Source: a virus. Taken from it: a stretch of 33,230 nt of DNA. The notes beneath the pieces were generated by a model. It had not been told where the DNA came from, did no database searches, and was given only the letters and a program-made list of their open reading frames with translations. The position numbers were made by a program, and so were the translations under genes. Location: positions 1 to 33,230 of IMG/VR virus record IMGVR_UViG_3300037502_001422; one strand, written 5' to 3'. Positions 25,725 to 32,151 of this stretch are shown here, one piece after another. Every line of letters starts with the position of its first letter. Position 1 is the first letter of the stretch.

Positions 25725-27568
25725 AGGTCTAACGGTTTACCTTGTAATTCAAGCAGTACTTTCTCTGCTTTAGATTTGTAGAATTGATAGTTCACGTAAT
25801 AAGGCCCTTCGTGATACTTGTTAAAGATAAGCAATCTTACTTTCTTCAAGTCAGATATGAACGACATTTTGTTGTTCCTACCCTTCATCAGATAGTTGCC
25901 TTTCTTGCTGACATAGTACAAGTTTAACCGTTGTGGTAATGGTTCACCGCCAAAATACGCTGTGTAAGACTTGTCTAGTTTCTGCGCACCACAGAAGTCA
26001 TAGATGGAACACTGTTGAAATGTCTCATCAATAGGTATGCCTTTCAACAAGTAATTGTTAACTGCTTTAGGCACAGCTAAGAAATCTACTTTGTTACCTA
26101 GGTCTGGGTTAGTAACAAACCAACCTTTTTCCTTGTAAGTGCCATCATTAAACACACCTAAGTACGAGTTGACATTGTTCATGTAGATAACATCATACGT
26201 AAAATGTTCCAGTTCAAAGCCAGTGTATTCTTCCCATTGTTTGCAGATAGACATAAACATGTCAAACTTGTCTTCAGGTACGTGCATTTCAAAACCATCT
26301 GTGTTAGCCATTACAAGTTCTACGCCTAAGTGACTTACCCATTCCATGAGCATGAGCAAGAACAACTGGCCATTGATAGAGATAGTAAAGAACGACTTAG
26401 GGTCATATATCTCTCCTTTCTCCTGCATGAAGTTACCTACCAGACTGTTAGCAGACAGTTTCAACAAGTTAGCTTCCGGTGTCTTACCTCTGCCAGTGTG
26501 TTTGAGTTCCAATCTTTGCTTTCTGATGTAACCTAGTTGTTGGCTCAGTTTGACGTTGAGTATCTCACCTAACGCAGGGTAGTAACCACTCACGTCTAAA
26601 GAATGAAACACGTAGCCTGGTTTTTTACGTACTGTGCAAGGCTTGTTGACAGTGTGCAAACCACCTTGACGCATCTGTATGTATGCACCTAAGTAATTCA
26701 AGTCATAAGACAATGCAGTGTGTCTAGGGTTAGCTTGCACAGCAGTCAACAAGTCTATCATTGGCTTAGTGTAAAACTTAATCTTGTCACTGATGACTTC
26801 TCTGAAGTACTCAAATTCTCTGGGTTCGCTGATAGGTTCTTTGTTCATAGACAGTGCTACGTTAAGACCTAGCTTGACAGCATCCCATGACATACAGTCT
26901 TTCTTGAACTTGTACGTCTGCATAGCTGTCTTACGCAAATCTATCATCTCAGGGAATGTGGACTTCTTACCTTGCCAGTTGAAAGGTTTCTCCATCAAGT
27001 ACTGCATGATGCCCATGTCGTGTACGCTATTGTATTCCAACAACACAGGTCTCATTTCGTCAGTGACTTCAGCATTGTGTGCTATAGGTAATTCCTGTAT
27101 GACAGGGTACTGCAACTGTATAGCTAGACCTTTCAAACTGATTTTTTTAGTCAGACGCAACAAGTTAGACCAGTACAAGAACAAGTCAATATCAGTCCAC
27201 CTGTGATAGTACTTGTATGGCTTGTATTGTTCATCCTGCCACCAAGCATCCACAGTGATAACAATGTCAGAGAACTGTTTAATCTGCTGCGTAGTATGCG
27301 TAGGATTCAAACGTATGTAGTTCAACACAGGACAGTCATAGTGTTTGCCGTTGAATGTCACCACTTCCATATTGCTTCTATCGCAGTAGTTCAGAAACTT
27401 AATCAGTTCTTCCCTGTCATCTTGATACTTGTCATATATCAAAGTGCAAGTAGTACCTTTCAAGTCTGAAAAAGATACGCAGAAGAAATTGGAAAAACAT
27501 TCTACGTCAAGGCTTATTCTTGTAGCTGCGTAGAGTGTACTGATAGAGGAGCCTGGCATGTACGTCAT
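25721..27568 (-). CDS. Family B DNA polymerase with 3'-5' exonuclease domain, 615 aa
   Basis: Exonuclease motifs: Exo I D21-x-E23 (SLDVECFSNF) and Exo II NGKHYD near residue 75. Polymerase motifs in order: A, SLDVSGYYPAL (near 322, the DxxSLYP equivalent); B, KLSANSLVGNF (near 370, the KxxxNSxYG equivalent); C, ANTDGFEM (near 420). In motif C the first Asp of the usual DTD is Asn while the second, catalytic Asp is kept. At 615 aa it is a short, phage-type PolB. It is the likely replicase of this phage, working with the encoded primase, SSB-like protein and helicases. The first 20 codons overlap the SleB-like gene by 62 bases; the Exo I motif follows immediately, so no later start is possible. 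Confidence 0.9.
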   Translation of the reverse strand: MTYMPGSSISTLYAATRISLDVECFSNFFCVSFSDLKGTTCTLIYDKYQDDREELIKFLNYCDRSNMEVVTFNGKHYDCPVLNYIRLNPTHTTQQIKQFSDIVITVDAWWQDEQYKPYKYYHRWTDIDLFLYWSNLLRLTKKISLKGLAIQLQYPVIQELPIAHNAEVTDEMRPVLLEYNSVHDMGIMQYLMEKPFNWQGKKSTFPEMIDLRKTAMQTYKFKKDCMSWDAVKLGLNVALSMNKEPISEPREFEYFREVISDKIKFYTKPMIDLLTAVQANPRHTALSYDLNYLGAYIQMRQGGLHTVNKPCTVRKKPGYVFHSLDVSGYYPALGEILNVKLSQQLGYIRKQRLELKHTGRGKTPEANLLKLSANSLVGNFMQEKGEIYDPKSFFTISINGQLFLLMLMEWVSHLGVELVMANTDGFEMHVPEDKFDMFMSICKQWEEYTGFELEHFTYDVIYMNNVNSYLGVFNDGTYKEKGWFVTNPDLGNKVDFLAVPKAVNNYLLKGIPIDETFQQCSIYDFCGAQKLDKSYTAYFGGEPLPQRLNLYYVSKKGNYLMKGRNNKMSFISDLKKVRLLIFNKYHEGPYYVNYQFYKSKAEKVLLELQGKPLDL

Positions 27569-27998
27569 AGTAGAAAGTATGGTCTTCGATTTGAAATGCT
27601 TTGAACTTACCTACAAACAACAACCAGGTTCTGTTAGTTGACCTTCGTGGGTTTGCAAAGTAAAGTATGTCAGGCTGTATCAAACGGTATCCAGAAAGCA
27701 CTTCTAAGGCTGCCTTGTAGCTGTCTATGTCGTACTTTCTCTTAAACCACTTAGAGCGTATACCTGTAAACTGATTAGGTTTATAGATGGTCTCTTCAAG
27801 TGATGTTTCAAAGAACTCCATGCGGTTTAATACCACGTTGGCTACAGCCAGCTTACCTTGGTAAGACTGATTTCCAGCTTCAGAATAGACTAGTCTTGCT
27901 AACAATTCTACCCTTTGCTGATGGTTGTCAAAGATAGTAACTTCCGGCAATAAATTAGGTATGGTATCAAGCATCATTAAGATAATAGTACATAACAT
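27507..27998 (-). CDS. SleB-like cell wall hydrolase (endolysin candidate), 163 aa
   Basis: Residues 34-60 (ARLVYSEAGNQSYQGKLAVA and VVLNRM) match the SleB/CwlJ Hydrolase_2 family, with E40 as the presumed catalytic glutamate; these are lytic transglycosylases that cut the glycan strand. A hydrophobic N-terminal stretch (CTIILMMLDTIPNLL) may be a weak signal or anchor. No wall-binding domain is present. It is the clearest free-standing lysin in the window, yet it sits in the replication module, 62 bases overlapping the DNA polymerase. A role in release (endolysin) is the simplest reading; timing would need control because its neighbours are replication genes. Confidence 0.85.
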   Translation of the reverse strand: MLCTIILMMLDTIPNLLPEVTIFDNHQQRVELLARLVYSEAGNQSYQGKLAVANVVLNRMEFFETSLEETIYKPNQFTGIRSKWFKRKYDIDSYKAALEVLSGYRLIQPDILYFANPRRSTNRTWLLFVGKFKAFQIEDHTFYYDVHARLLYQYTLRSYKNKP

Positions 27999-28009
27999 GA
28001 TGTAGTTTT

Positions 28010-28294
28010 TTATTGAACAATACGGTACCTGATTTCTAAAATGTTGTCTCGTATAAAAGAAGCTAGGTTGGTTTCAAAACGTTTGCCAATCTCTACAGCT
28101 TCTTTGTTGTTAGGCGCAATGATTTCAATAAAGTACTCAGAATCTTCTTCTGATTCAACAGTCTGCACTTTGAACTTTTTCAACCATTCTTTTGAATTGG
28201 TAGTCAACCCTTTTAAGAATGATTTGTAGTTTTTTTTGTCAGTGAGCTTGATAAAGATGTGCCTGCCTGGGTCTTTTTCAAGTAATTGGTTCAT
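28010..28294 (-). CDS. Hypothetical protein, 94 aa
   Basis: Basic-to-acidic small alpha/beta protein (HIFIKLTDKKNYKSFLKG, then EYFIEIIAPNNKEAVEIG). The beta-alpha-beta spacing suggests a ferredoxin-like fold, but no family is recognised. It starts one base after the stop of the 48-aa gene and ends 11 bases before the lysin gene, so it is part of the same transcript. Confidence 0.65.
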   Translation of the reverse strand: MNQLLEKDPGRHIFIKLTDKKNYKSFLKGLTTNSKEWLKKFKVQTVESEEDSEYFIEIIAPNNKEAVEIGKRFETNLASFIRDNILEIRYRIVQ

Positions 28295-28295
28295 G

Positions 28296-28442
28296 TTAGT
28301 TGATTAAGAGGTGAATAGATAATTTTGGATTTAAAATGTCTGCTGCCCTACGTTTAACATGTGGACTTATCCTTGCAAAACGCAGTTCACCAGGACTCTT
28401 TCTAACCATATCAAAGAATTTCAAATTGTAAGGTATGTTCAT
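28296..28442 (-). CDS. Small basic protein, 48 aa, possibly a distant member of the mini-protein family
   Basis: The ATG at 28442 overlaps the TGA of the RadC-like gene (ATGA) and the stop is one base from the next ATG, so the frame is fixed by coupling at both ends. It begins MNIPYNLKFFDMVRKSPGEL, is Arg/Lys-rich in the middle (HVKRRAADIL) and ends LSIHLLIN, which resembles the SITLII/SINLII ends of the mini-proteins at 33083-33223 and 29289-29423. Membership of that family is tentative; function unknown. Confidence 0.65.
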   Translation of the reverse strand: MNIPYNLKFFDMVRKSPGELRFARISPHVKRRAADILNPKLSIHLLIN

Positions 28443-28888
28443 ATCAACCCTTCATCTGCAAATGAATAAAACCCTTCTCCACAAACAATGAGATGGTCTA
28501 ACAGTTTGATGTTAAAAAGGTCTAGTGCTTTGACCAGAGTCTTAGTGATGTCGTGGTCAGCAGTAGATGGTCTGAGGTTGCAAGAAGGATGGTTGTGCAT
28601 AGCTACCACATTACTGGCTAACGCATCAATAGCATACTTAGCTACTATGATAGGGTCCACTATGGTGCCAGCAACGCCACCTTTAGAAAGTTCAGTGTAA
28701 CCTACCACTCTGTTAGCCCTGTTTAGCAAGAGCAAGTAGAAAGACTCGTAAGCCAGTATTGAACTGCCAAACAAAGTCTTGTAAGCATTGTATACGTCTT
28801 GACTCTTTTCAATTTTGATGCTGGGAAAATCTGTCTTAGATGGTACTACTTGAATTTCGTACTTCTTAATTGTCTTTTGTGTTGCCAT
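28439..28888 (-). CDS. RadC-like JAB/MPN-domain protein, 149 aa
   Basis: The zinc-binding JAMM motif is complete: H98-x-H100-P and S108-x2-D111 (MHNHPS...STADHD). The length fits the catalytic RadC/YeeS-type domain without the helix-hairpin-helix region. RadC-like proteins are common on phages and mobile elements; their biochemical role is unsettled (DNA repair or a metallopeptidase-type activity has been suggested). The start is 6 bases after the last mini-protein of the second cluster and the stop overlaps the 48-aa gene. Confidence 0.88.
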   Translation of the reverse strand: MATQKTIKKYEIQVVPSKTDFPSIKIEKSQDVYNAYKTLFGSSILAYESFYLLLLNRANRVVGYTELSKGGVAGTIVDPIIVAKYAIDALASNVVAMHNHPSCNLRPSTADHDITKTLVKALDLFNIKLLDHLIVCGEGFYSFADEGLI

Positions 28889-28894
28889 AGTTTG

Positions 28895-29023
28895 TTAGGT
28901 TAAGATTGTAAAGTTTGCAAATAATTCTGAACCACCGTATAAGTTATTGATGATTATCTGTTCGTAATAAACTATTTCATCGTTTAACCAGGAACTACCT
29001 TTTGCTGTGAGTTGTATGTACAT
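28895..29023 (-). CDS. Mini-protein family member, 42 aa (cluster 2)
   Basis: Begins MYIQLTAKGSSWLNDE and ends FANFTILT. The GSSW[LF]N[DK]E block is shared with the 41-aa protein at 29160-29285, and the plan (N-terminal strand, G-S-S turn, C-terminal ITIL-like strand) is that of the large array at 31108-33223. Six bases separate its stop from the RadC start. Function unknown. Confidence 0.78.
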   Translation of the reverse strand: MYIQLTAKGSSWLNDEIVYYEQIIINNLYGGSELFANFTILT

Positions 29024-29028
29024 GTTAG

Positions 29029-29157
29029 TTAAGTTAATGTTGTAGTTATACCAAGGTACTTAGAGAAGTTCTTACAACTGAAAATGGTTACTTTATCGTG
29101 CATTAGCACATTTAGTCCAAACCATGAACAGCCAAATGCGTTTACTTTTATGTACAT
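29029..29157 (-). CDS. Mini-protein family member, 42 aa (cluster 2)
   Basis: Begins MYIKVNAFGCSWFGLNV and ends GITTTLT. The FGCSWF turn matches KGSSWF and KGSSWL in its two neighbours. It starts 2 bases after the stop of the 41-aa member and ends 5 bases before the next. Function unknown. Confidence 0.78.
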   Translation of the reverse strand: MYIKVNAFGCSWFGLNVLMHDKVTIFSCKNFSKYLGITTTLT

Positions 29158-29159
29158 GG

Positions 29160-29285
29160 TTATATGAAATTTAGAATTGCACCATACACGGTAGACTTTT
29201 GTTTAGAACTTCTTTCAAATACATATTGCGCTCTAACCTCTTTGTTAAACCAAGAACTACCTTTATCTTTTATTAGTATGTGCAT
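29160..29285 (-). CDS. Mini-protein family member, 41 aa (cluster 2)
   Basis: Begins MHILIKDKGSSWFNKEV and ends YGAILNFI. Shares the GSSW[FL]N[KD]E block with the member at 28895-29023. Its ATG lies 3 bases after the stop of the 44-aa member. Function unknown. Confidence 0.78.
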   Translation of the reverse strand: MHILIKDKGSSWFNKEVRAQYVFERSSKQKSTVYGAILNFI

Positions 29286-29288
29286 AGT

Positions 29289-29423
29289 TTACCATTGAAT
29301 GATTAAGTTAATGCTGCGTGTATTGCCTACAGGATGTTTATCAGGTTTGCCAACGTTTGCCACTTTTAACCTTTGTTTTGTAGATATACATGAACAACCT
29401 GTAATTTTGAAATCTAATCTCAT
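29289..29423 (-). CDS. Mini-protein family member, 44 aa (cluster 2)
   Basis: Begins MRLDFKITGCSCISTKQ and ends RSINLIIQW; the end resembles KSITLIIN of the member at 33083-33223, and the HPVGNT segment echoes HPLDMR there. Its ATG overlaps the upstream stop (ATGA). Function unknown. Confidence 0.75.
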   Translation of the reverse strand: MRLDFKITGCSCISTKQRLKVANVGKPDKHPVGNTRSINLIIQW

Positions 29424-29557
29424 ATCACAATAGGTGTGCTACCTACCAGGTCTGTTCTAAACTTAGACAAGATAGTGTTATGTAAAGAATACAGTTGTTT
29501 GTAATTAGGCTGTCTGTGACGTGGAGGTATTGGTATCAGAAACACTTGAATCTTCAT
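29420..29557 (-). CDS. Mini-protein family member, 45 aa (cluster 2), overlapping the 84-aa membrane gene
   Basis: Begins MKIQVFLIPIPPRH and ends VGSTPIVI. The first 53 bases lie inside the end of the 84-aa membrane-protein gene in another frame, so the start is less certain than for its siblings, but the MK-I-x-V opening, the length and the ATGA coupling to the next member support it. Function unknown. Confidence 0.65.
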   Translation of the reverse strand: MKIQVFLIPIPPRHRQPNYKQLYSLHNTILSKFRTDLVGSTPIVI

Positions 29558-29759
29558 CTTCTATGATTGTTGTAATGGTAAAGATACTAATAATACCTTC
29601 AATCCAATACCACAACATAAGAGGAACAGTCAATCCAATACCTAGCAGAGGAAGTACAATGAGAGGCCAGGTGAGTACTTCCAACAAGTTAAACGAGTAG
29701 TAACATATCTGAAGGTGAAACATTCTCCACACCTTCTGTTCTGTGGTTAGTTCTTGCAT
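29505..29759 (-). CDS. Small membrane protein, 84 aa
   Basis: One long or two short hydrophobic segments occupy residues about 18-62 (LLEVLTWPLIVLPLLGIG, then LMLWYWIEGIISIFTITTII), followed by an acidic Ser/Thr-rich tail (EDEDSSVSDTNTSTSQ). The fold could be a helical hairpin with both ends on one side. The tail is the part overlapped by the 45-aa mini-protein. The start follows a hairpin by about 20 bases. No function recognised; holin-like size and topology are noted but not sufficient for a call. Confidence 0.7.
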   Translation of the reverse strand: MQELTTEQKVWRMFHLQICYYSFNLLEVLTWPLIVLPLLGIGLTVPLMLWYWIEGIISIFTITTIIEDEDSSVSDTNTSTSQTA

Positions 29760-29777
29760 CGCATATTGCTTAGACAG

Positions 29778-29803
29778 AAAAGCCCTGGCGCATCACCAAG
29801 GCT
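29778..29803 (-). terminator. Hairpin with short T-run before the 84-aa gene
   Basis: Minus-strand arms 29803-29796 and 29788-29781 give an 8-bp stem (one G.U) with a 7-nt loop, followed by only three T (29780-29778), so a weak terminator. A GTATATTTG box lies upstream at 29842-29834, with CTTG 20 bases before its TATATTTG, a fair Bacteroides-type promoter match. Confidence 0.6.
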
Positions 29804-29846
29804 AATCTGCCACTCTTAACAAACTAGGCGATACAAATATACAGTA

Positions 29847-30152
29847 TTATAGCTTTCGTAACAAGTCTGCGTGTACTTTTTCTGGTGTTGCAGTACCACG
29901 TGATTTTACATAGTACACATTAGCACCTACTGCTACCACTTTGACTTTCTTCTTTTCTTGTTTGAAGTACGCCACATCACCTATCTGTAACTTGTTCATC
30001 AGTTGTTGTTTGCGTTCTTCAAGCTGTTTGATTTGTTCTTTGTAGAAAGGAATCATTTCTGGATAACAAGTGTTGTCCATCTTCCTACGCAACATGATTG
30101 TAGCATCGTCTAACTCTTTGACGCTGTTGCAATCCTTTAATGTGTCACTCAT
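29847..30152 (-). CDS. Hypothetical protein with coiled coil and SH3-like barrel, 101 aa
   Basis: The first 55 residues are helical and heptad-like (LDDATIMLRRKMDNT, then EQIKQLEERKQQLMNKLQ). The last 45 form a basic beta-rich unit (GDVAYFKQEKKKVKVVAVGA, then VKSRGTATPEKVHADLL) with the look of a small KOW/SH3-type nucleic-acid-binding barrel. Such a protein could bind DNA or RNA as a dimer; that is inference from pattern. Its start overlaps the end of the deaminase gene by 8 bases. Confidence 0.65.
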   Translation of the reverse strand: MSDTLKDCNSVKELDDATIMLRRKMDNTCYPEMIPFYKEQIKQLEERKQQLMNKLQIGDVAYFKQEKKKVKVVAVGANVYYVKSRGTATPEKVHADLLRKL

Positions 30153-30534
30153 ATTGTTTTGTTTCTATGCCTACTGAGTTAAGAAATTCCAATCCTTTAG
30201 TGTCTTTGTAAGGGTGTATGTACCATAATTCTTTGATACCATGAAAGTATATCTTTGATGCGCAAGATAGACAAGGTGCATGGGTACATACCAACAGATA
30301 ACCTTTGACTTCACATGTAAGCAAGGCTACTTCTTCAGCGTGTAACGTGGTCTCATACAAGTCTTGTGGGTCACTGGTGTAAAATGGTGCAGTGTTATAT
30401 CCCACACTAAGCACATTGCCTTCACTGTCTGTTATCAATGCACCTACTTGCAGGTTGTTGACTTTAGACAGCTTAGCAATTGCTTTTGTGACTTGCTTGT
30501 ACAGTTCTGCTCTTTTATGCGTGTTGTTGTTCAT
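30145..30534 (-). CDS. dCMP/cytidine deaminase-family enzyme, 129 aa
   Basis: The zinc-dependent deaminase signature is complete: H65-A-E67 (TLHAEEVA) and P87-C88-x2-C91 (APCLSC). The general form fits ComE/dCMP deaminase-like phage enzymes that supply dUMP for thymidylate synthesis, although no thymidylate synthase is in this window. The open frame extends to 30579, but the first 15 codons are translated hairpin; MNNNTHKRAELYKQ from 30534 is the real start. A base-editing or defence-related role is possible but nothing in the sequence suggests it. Confidence 0.88.
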   Translation of the reverse strand: MNNNTHKRAELYKQVTKAIAKLSKVNNLQVGALITDSEGNVLSVGYNTAPFYTSDPQDLYETTLHAEEVALLTCEVKGYLLVCTHAPCLSCASKIYFHGIKELWYIHPYKDTKGLEFLNSVGIETKQYE

Positions 30535-30538
30535 AAGT

Positions 30539-30565
30539 AAAAAGAAGGGAGGTACAGAACCTCCC
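30539..30565 (-). terminator. Hairpin with T-run before the deaminase gene
   Basis: Perfect 7-bp stem on the minus strand (30565-30559 with 30553-30547), 5-nt loop, then TTCTTTTT down to 30539, 4 bases before the ATG. A GTATATTTG box is 20 bases upstream of the hairpin (30593-30585). Confidence 0.8.
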
Positions 30566-30597
30566 ATCAAAAAAATCACGATTTCAAATATACAAAA

Positions 30598-30675
30598 TTA
30601 TTCTTCTCGTTTAGCATCGTAGTAAACATACAGTATGATTACTAATGCCATGCAAATATACGCTATCGTTTCCAT
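30598..30675 (-). CDS. Membrane micropeptide, 25 aa
   Basis: METIAYICMALVIILYVYYD followed by AKREE: one perfect hydrophobic helix with a basic/acidic tail, the form of a single-span membrane micropeptide. The ATG overlaps the end of the 146-aa gene; an in-frame ATG five codons upstream (30690) is also possible. Coding is inferred from the clean topology and the coupled position only. Confidence 0.5.
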   Translation of the reverse strand: METIAYICMALVIILYVYYDAKREE

Positions 30676-31103
30676 ATGCACTGTTTCCATTGATTAGTAA
30701 ATTGTCCAGTAGTGCCTAAATATTCTCTGCTGTGTCTCCAACCTGGATAACCAAGCATAGGTTCTGGTTGTACTACGCTGCCAAAGATAGCACCGCATTC
30801 ATCTACGGTGACATAGACACACCAGTCAGGCCATTTAGGTAAAGGTAGTGGACATTCAATGCCGTGTTCGTTAATTAACGTGTTGTTCTGTTTTACGGTT
30901 TGTTCTAGGCTGCGCAACAGTTTAAGGTACCTGTGTTTGAAAGCTAACAGATACAGCAAGTTATCAATCTGTTCTGGTATTGCTTCATCTAGCCATTGCT
31001 CCAGTGTGTAATCATCTCTTTCCAGTGTTGCTCCATACTCTTTGAGTCCTTTGGCAGCACGTTGACTGATGAGGTCAATTAGTTCTTTTTCAATGCTTGA
31101 CAT
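30663..31103 (-). CDS. Nucleotide pyrophosphohydrolase-like protein (DUF550-like N-terminus), 146 aa
   Basis: The first 55 residues read RAAKGLKEYGATL, DYTLEQWLDEA and EQIDNLLYLLAF, which resembles, from memory, the all-alpha dATP/dGTP pyrophosphohydrolase (DUF550/MazG-like) pattern of phages, with E-x-x-D (EQID) as metal ligands. The C-terminal half (WPDWCVYVTVDECGAIFG, then YLGTTGQFTNQWKQ) is a different small Trp/Cys-rich unit that I do not recognise. It would sanitise or reshape the dNTP pool alongside the deaminase. It starts 4 bases after the last mini-protein of the large array. Confidence 0.65.
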   Translation of the reverse strand: MSSIEKELIDLISQRAAKGLKEYGATLERDDYTLEQWLDEAIPEQIDNLLYLLAFKHRYLKLLRSLEQTVKQNNTLINEHGIECPLPLPKWPDWCVYVTVDECGAIFGSVVQPEPMLGYPGWRHSREYLGTTGQFTNQWKQCIWKR

Positions 31104-31107
31104 AGGT

Positions 31108-31269
31108 TTATGTTATAGTTATGAAATAGCCATCTGTAAAACTTGCTAAGTTGATTAGGTATTGTTGGTTTATATTAGGCCCTTTAAAAACTTCTTTATA
31201 GTCTGTATTTGGCCTATAGTGTATGTGCCACGATAGTTTTGTAAATCTTGTGCAATGTATTATGTTCAT
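31108..31269 (-). CDS. Mini-protein array member O, 53 aa
   Basis: Last member of the array in the direction of transcription. Begins MNIIHCTRFTKLSWHIHY and ends TDGYFITIT. It is an obvious paralogue of the next member upstream: KL[SA]WH[IV]xYR, TDY, VFK, PN[IV]N, YLI and YFIT are shared in order. ATG overlaps that member's stop. Function unknown. Confidence 0.82.
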   Translation of the reverse strand: MNIIHCTRFTKLSWHIHYRPNTDYKEVFKGPNINQQYLINLASFTDGYFITIT

Positions 31270-31427
31270 AGTAGTGTTATGAAATAGCTTTCGGTTATAC
31301 TCTCTGATTCAATTAAGTAAGATGAATTTACATTTGGTACTTTAAAAACAGCACTATAGTCTGTTCCAGCCCTGTAATTCACATGCCATGCTAACTTTGT
31401 AAGCGATATGCAATTTGTCAGTTTCAT
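31266..31427 (-). CDS. Mini-protein array member N, 53 aa
   Basis: Begins MKLTNCISLTKLAWHVNY and ends ESYFITLL. Same length as member O and alignable over its whole length without gaps. Coupled to both neighbours by ATGA overlaps. Function unknown. Confidence 0.82.
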   Translation of the reverse strand: MKLTNCISLTKLAWHVNYRAGTDYSAVFKVPNVNSSYLIESESITESYFITLL

Positions 31428-31588
31428 AGTAGTATGTTGAAATATCCATCTGTTGAAGTTTTATACATTAGCATGAAGAACTCGTCACCCATAGGTGCCA
31501 TTCTAAACGTAGGTTTTTCTACTTTATGATACCTGTGAGGAATATGAAACGCAATATTAGTGTGCAACATGTGTCCGTTTATTCTCAT
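31424..31588 (-). CDS. Mini-protein array member M, 54 aa
   Basis: Begins MRINGHMLHTNIAFHIPHRY and ends TSTDGYFNILL. The end (TDGYFN/ITILL-like) and the FHIPHRYH segment place it with members N and O, but it is more diverged and Met/His-rich. ATGA overlaps on both sides. Function unknown. Confidence 0.78.
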   Translation of the reverse strand: MRINGHMLHTNIAFHIPHRYHKVEKPTFRMAPMGDEFFMLMYKTSTDGYFNILL

Positions 31589-31725
31589 TGCAGTGTAATA
31601 TTAATTGACAAGTATTTACTTCTTTCAAAATACGAAAATCTTCTATATGCAGAACTTTGAAGTCGAATCAGATTTTTAAACAAAACGCTACTTCCACTGA
31701 CAGGAATTAATGTATATAGTTTCAT
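31585..31725 (-). CDS. Mini-protein array member L, 46 aa
   Basis: Begins MKLYTLIPVSGSSVLFKNL and ends LSINITLQ. With J and K it forms a close subgroup: M[KR]LY, G[SG][SC]S[VI], K and the IT[IL]LQ/NITLQ end. ATGA overlaps on both sides. Function unknown. Confidence 0.82.
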   Translation of the reverse strand: MKLYTLIPVSGSSVLFKNLIRLQSSAYRRFSYFERSKYLSINITLQ

Positions 31726-31862
31726 TGCAGTATTGTAATGGATGACCTAAACATGCTGACTTCGGTGTAAAATATTTTTCCATACACAGGATATTTAAGT
31801 TGAAATATGCTTTTATATGAAATGCTACCTCCACCAACAGGAACATATATGTATAGTTTCAT
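31722..31862 (-). CDS. Mini-protein array member K, 46 aa
   Basis: Begins MKLYIYVPVGGGSISYKS and ends RSSITILQ, the clearest example of the family plan (strand, GGGS turn, strand). Same length as L and nearly the same ends as J (SSSITILQ). ATGA overlaps on both sides. Function unknown. Confidence 0.85.
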   Translation of the reverse strand: MKLYIYVPVGGGSISYKSIFQLKYPVYGKIFYTEVSMFRSSITILQ

Positions 31863-32005
31863 TGCAGTATTGTAATAGATGAACTAAAACTTCTAGCGTC
31901 AGCGTAAACATGTTTTTCCGTGTACAGGACCCATGAGTTTAAATATGCTTTTTTAAATATAATGCTACATCCACCAATATTATGTATATATATGTATAGC
32001 CTCAT
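31859..32005 (-). CDS. Mini-protein array member J, 48 aa
   Basis: Begins MRLYIYIHNIGGCSIIFKKA and ends SSSITILQ; aligns with K (MKLYIY...GGGSIS...SSITILQ). ATGA overlaps on both sides. Function unknown. Confidence 0.85.
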   Translation of the reverse strand: MRLYIYIHNIGGCSIIFKKAYLNSWVLYTEKHVYADARSFSSSITILQ

Positions 32006-32151
32006 TGTAGTGTAATATTAAATGACCAATCTTGTCTGCTCTCTTTGTACAATGTAATCTGATGTCTAGGTATCTGTTCTTTTGAAAACTTGTAAGCGTA
32101 TTCAAAAGTGTTACAAGAACCTCCCAGTTGTTTCTTAATAAACAACCTCAT
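32002..32151 (-). CDS. Mini-protein array member I, 49 aa
   Basis: Begins MRLFIKKQLGGSCNTFEYAY and ends WSFNITLQ. Shares the MRLxI opening, GGSC turn and NITLQ end with J and L. ATGA overlaps on both sides. Function unknown. Confidence 0.82.
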   Translation of the reverse strand: MRLFIKKQLGGSCNTFEYAYKFSKEQIPRHQITLYKESRQDWSFNITLQ

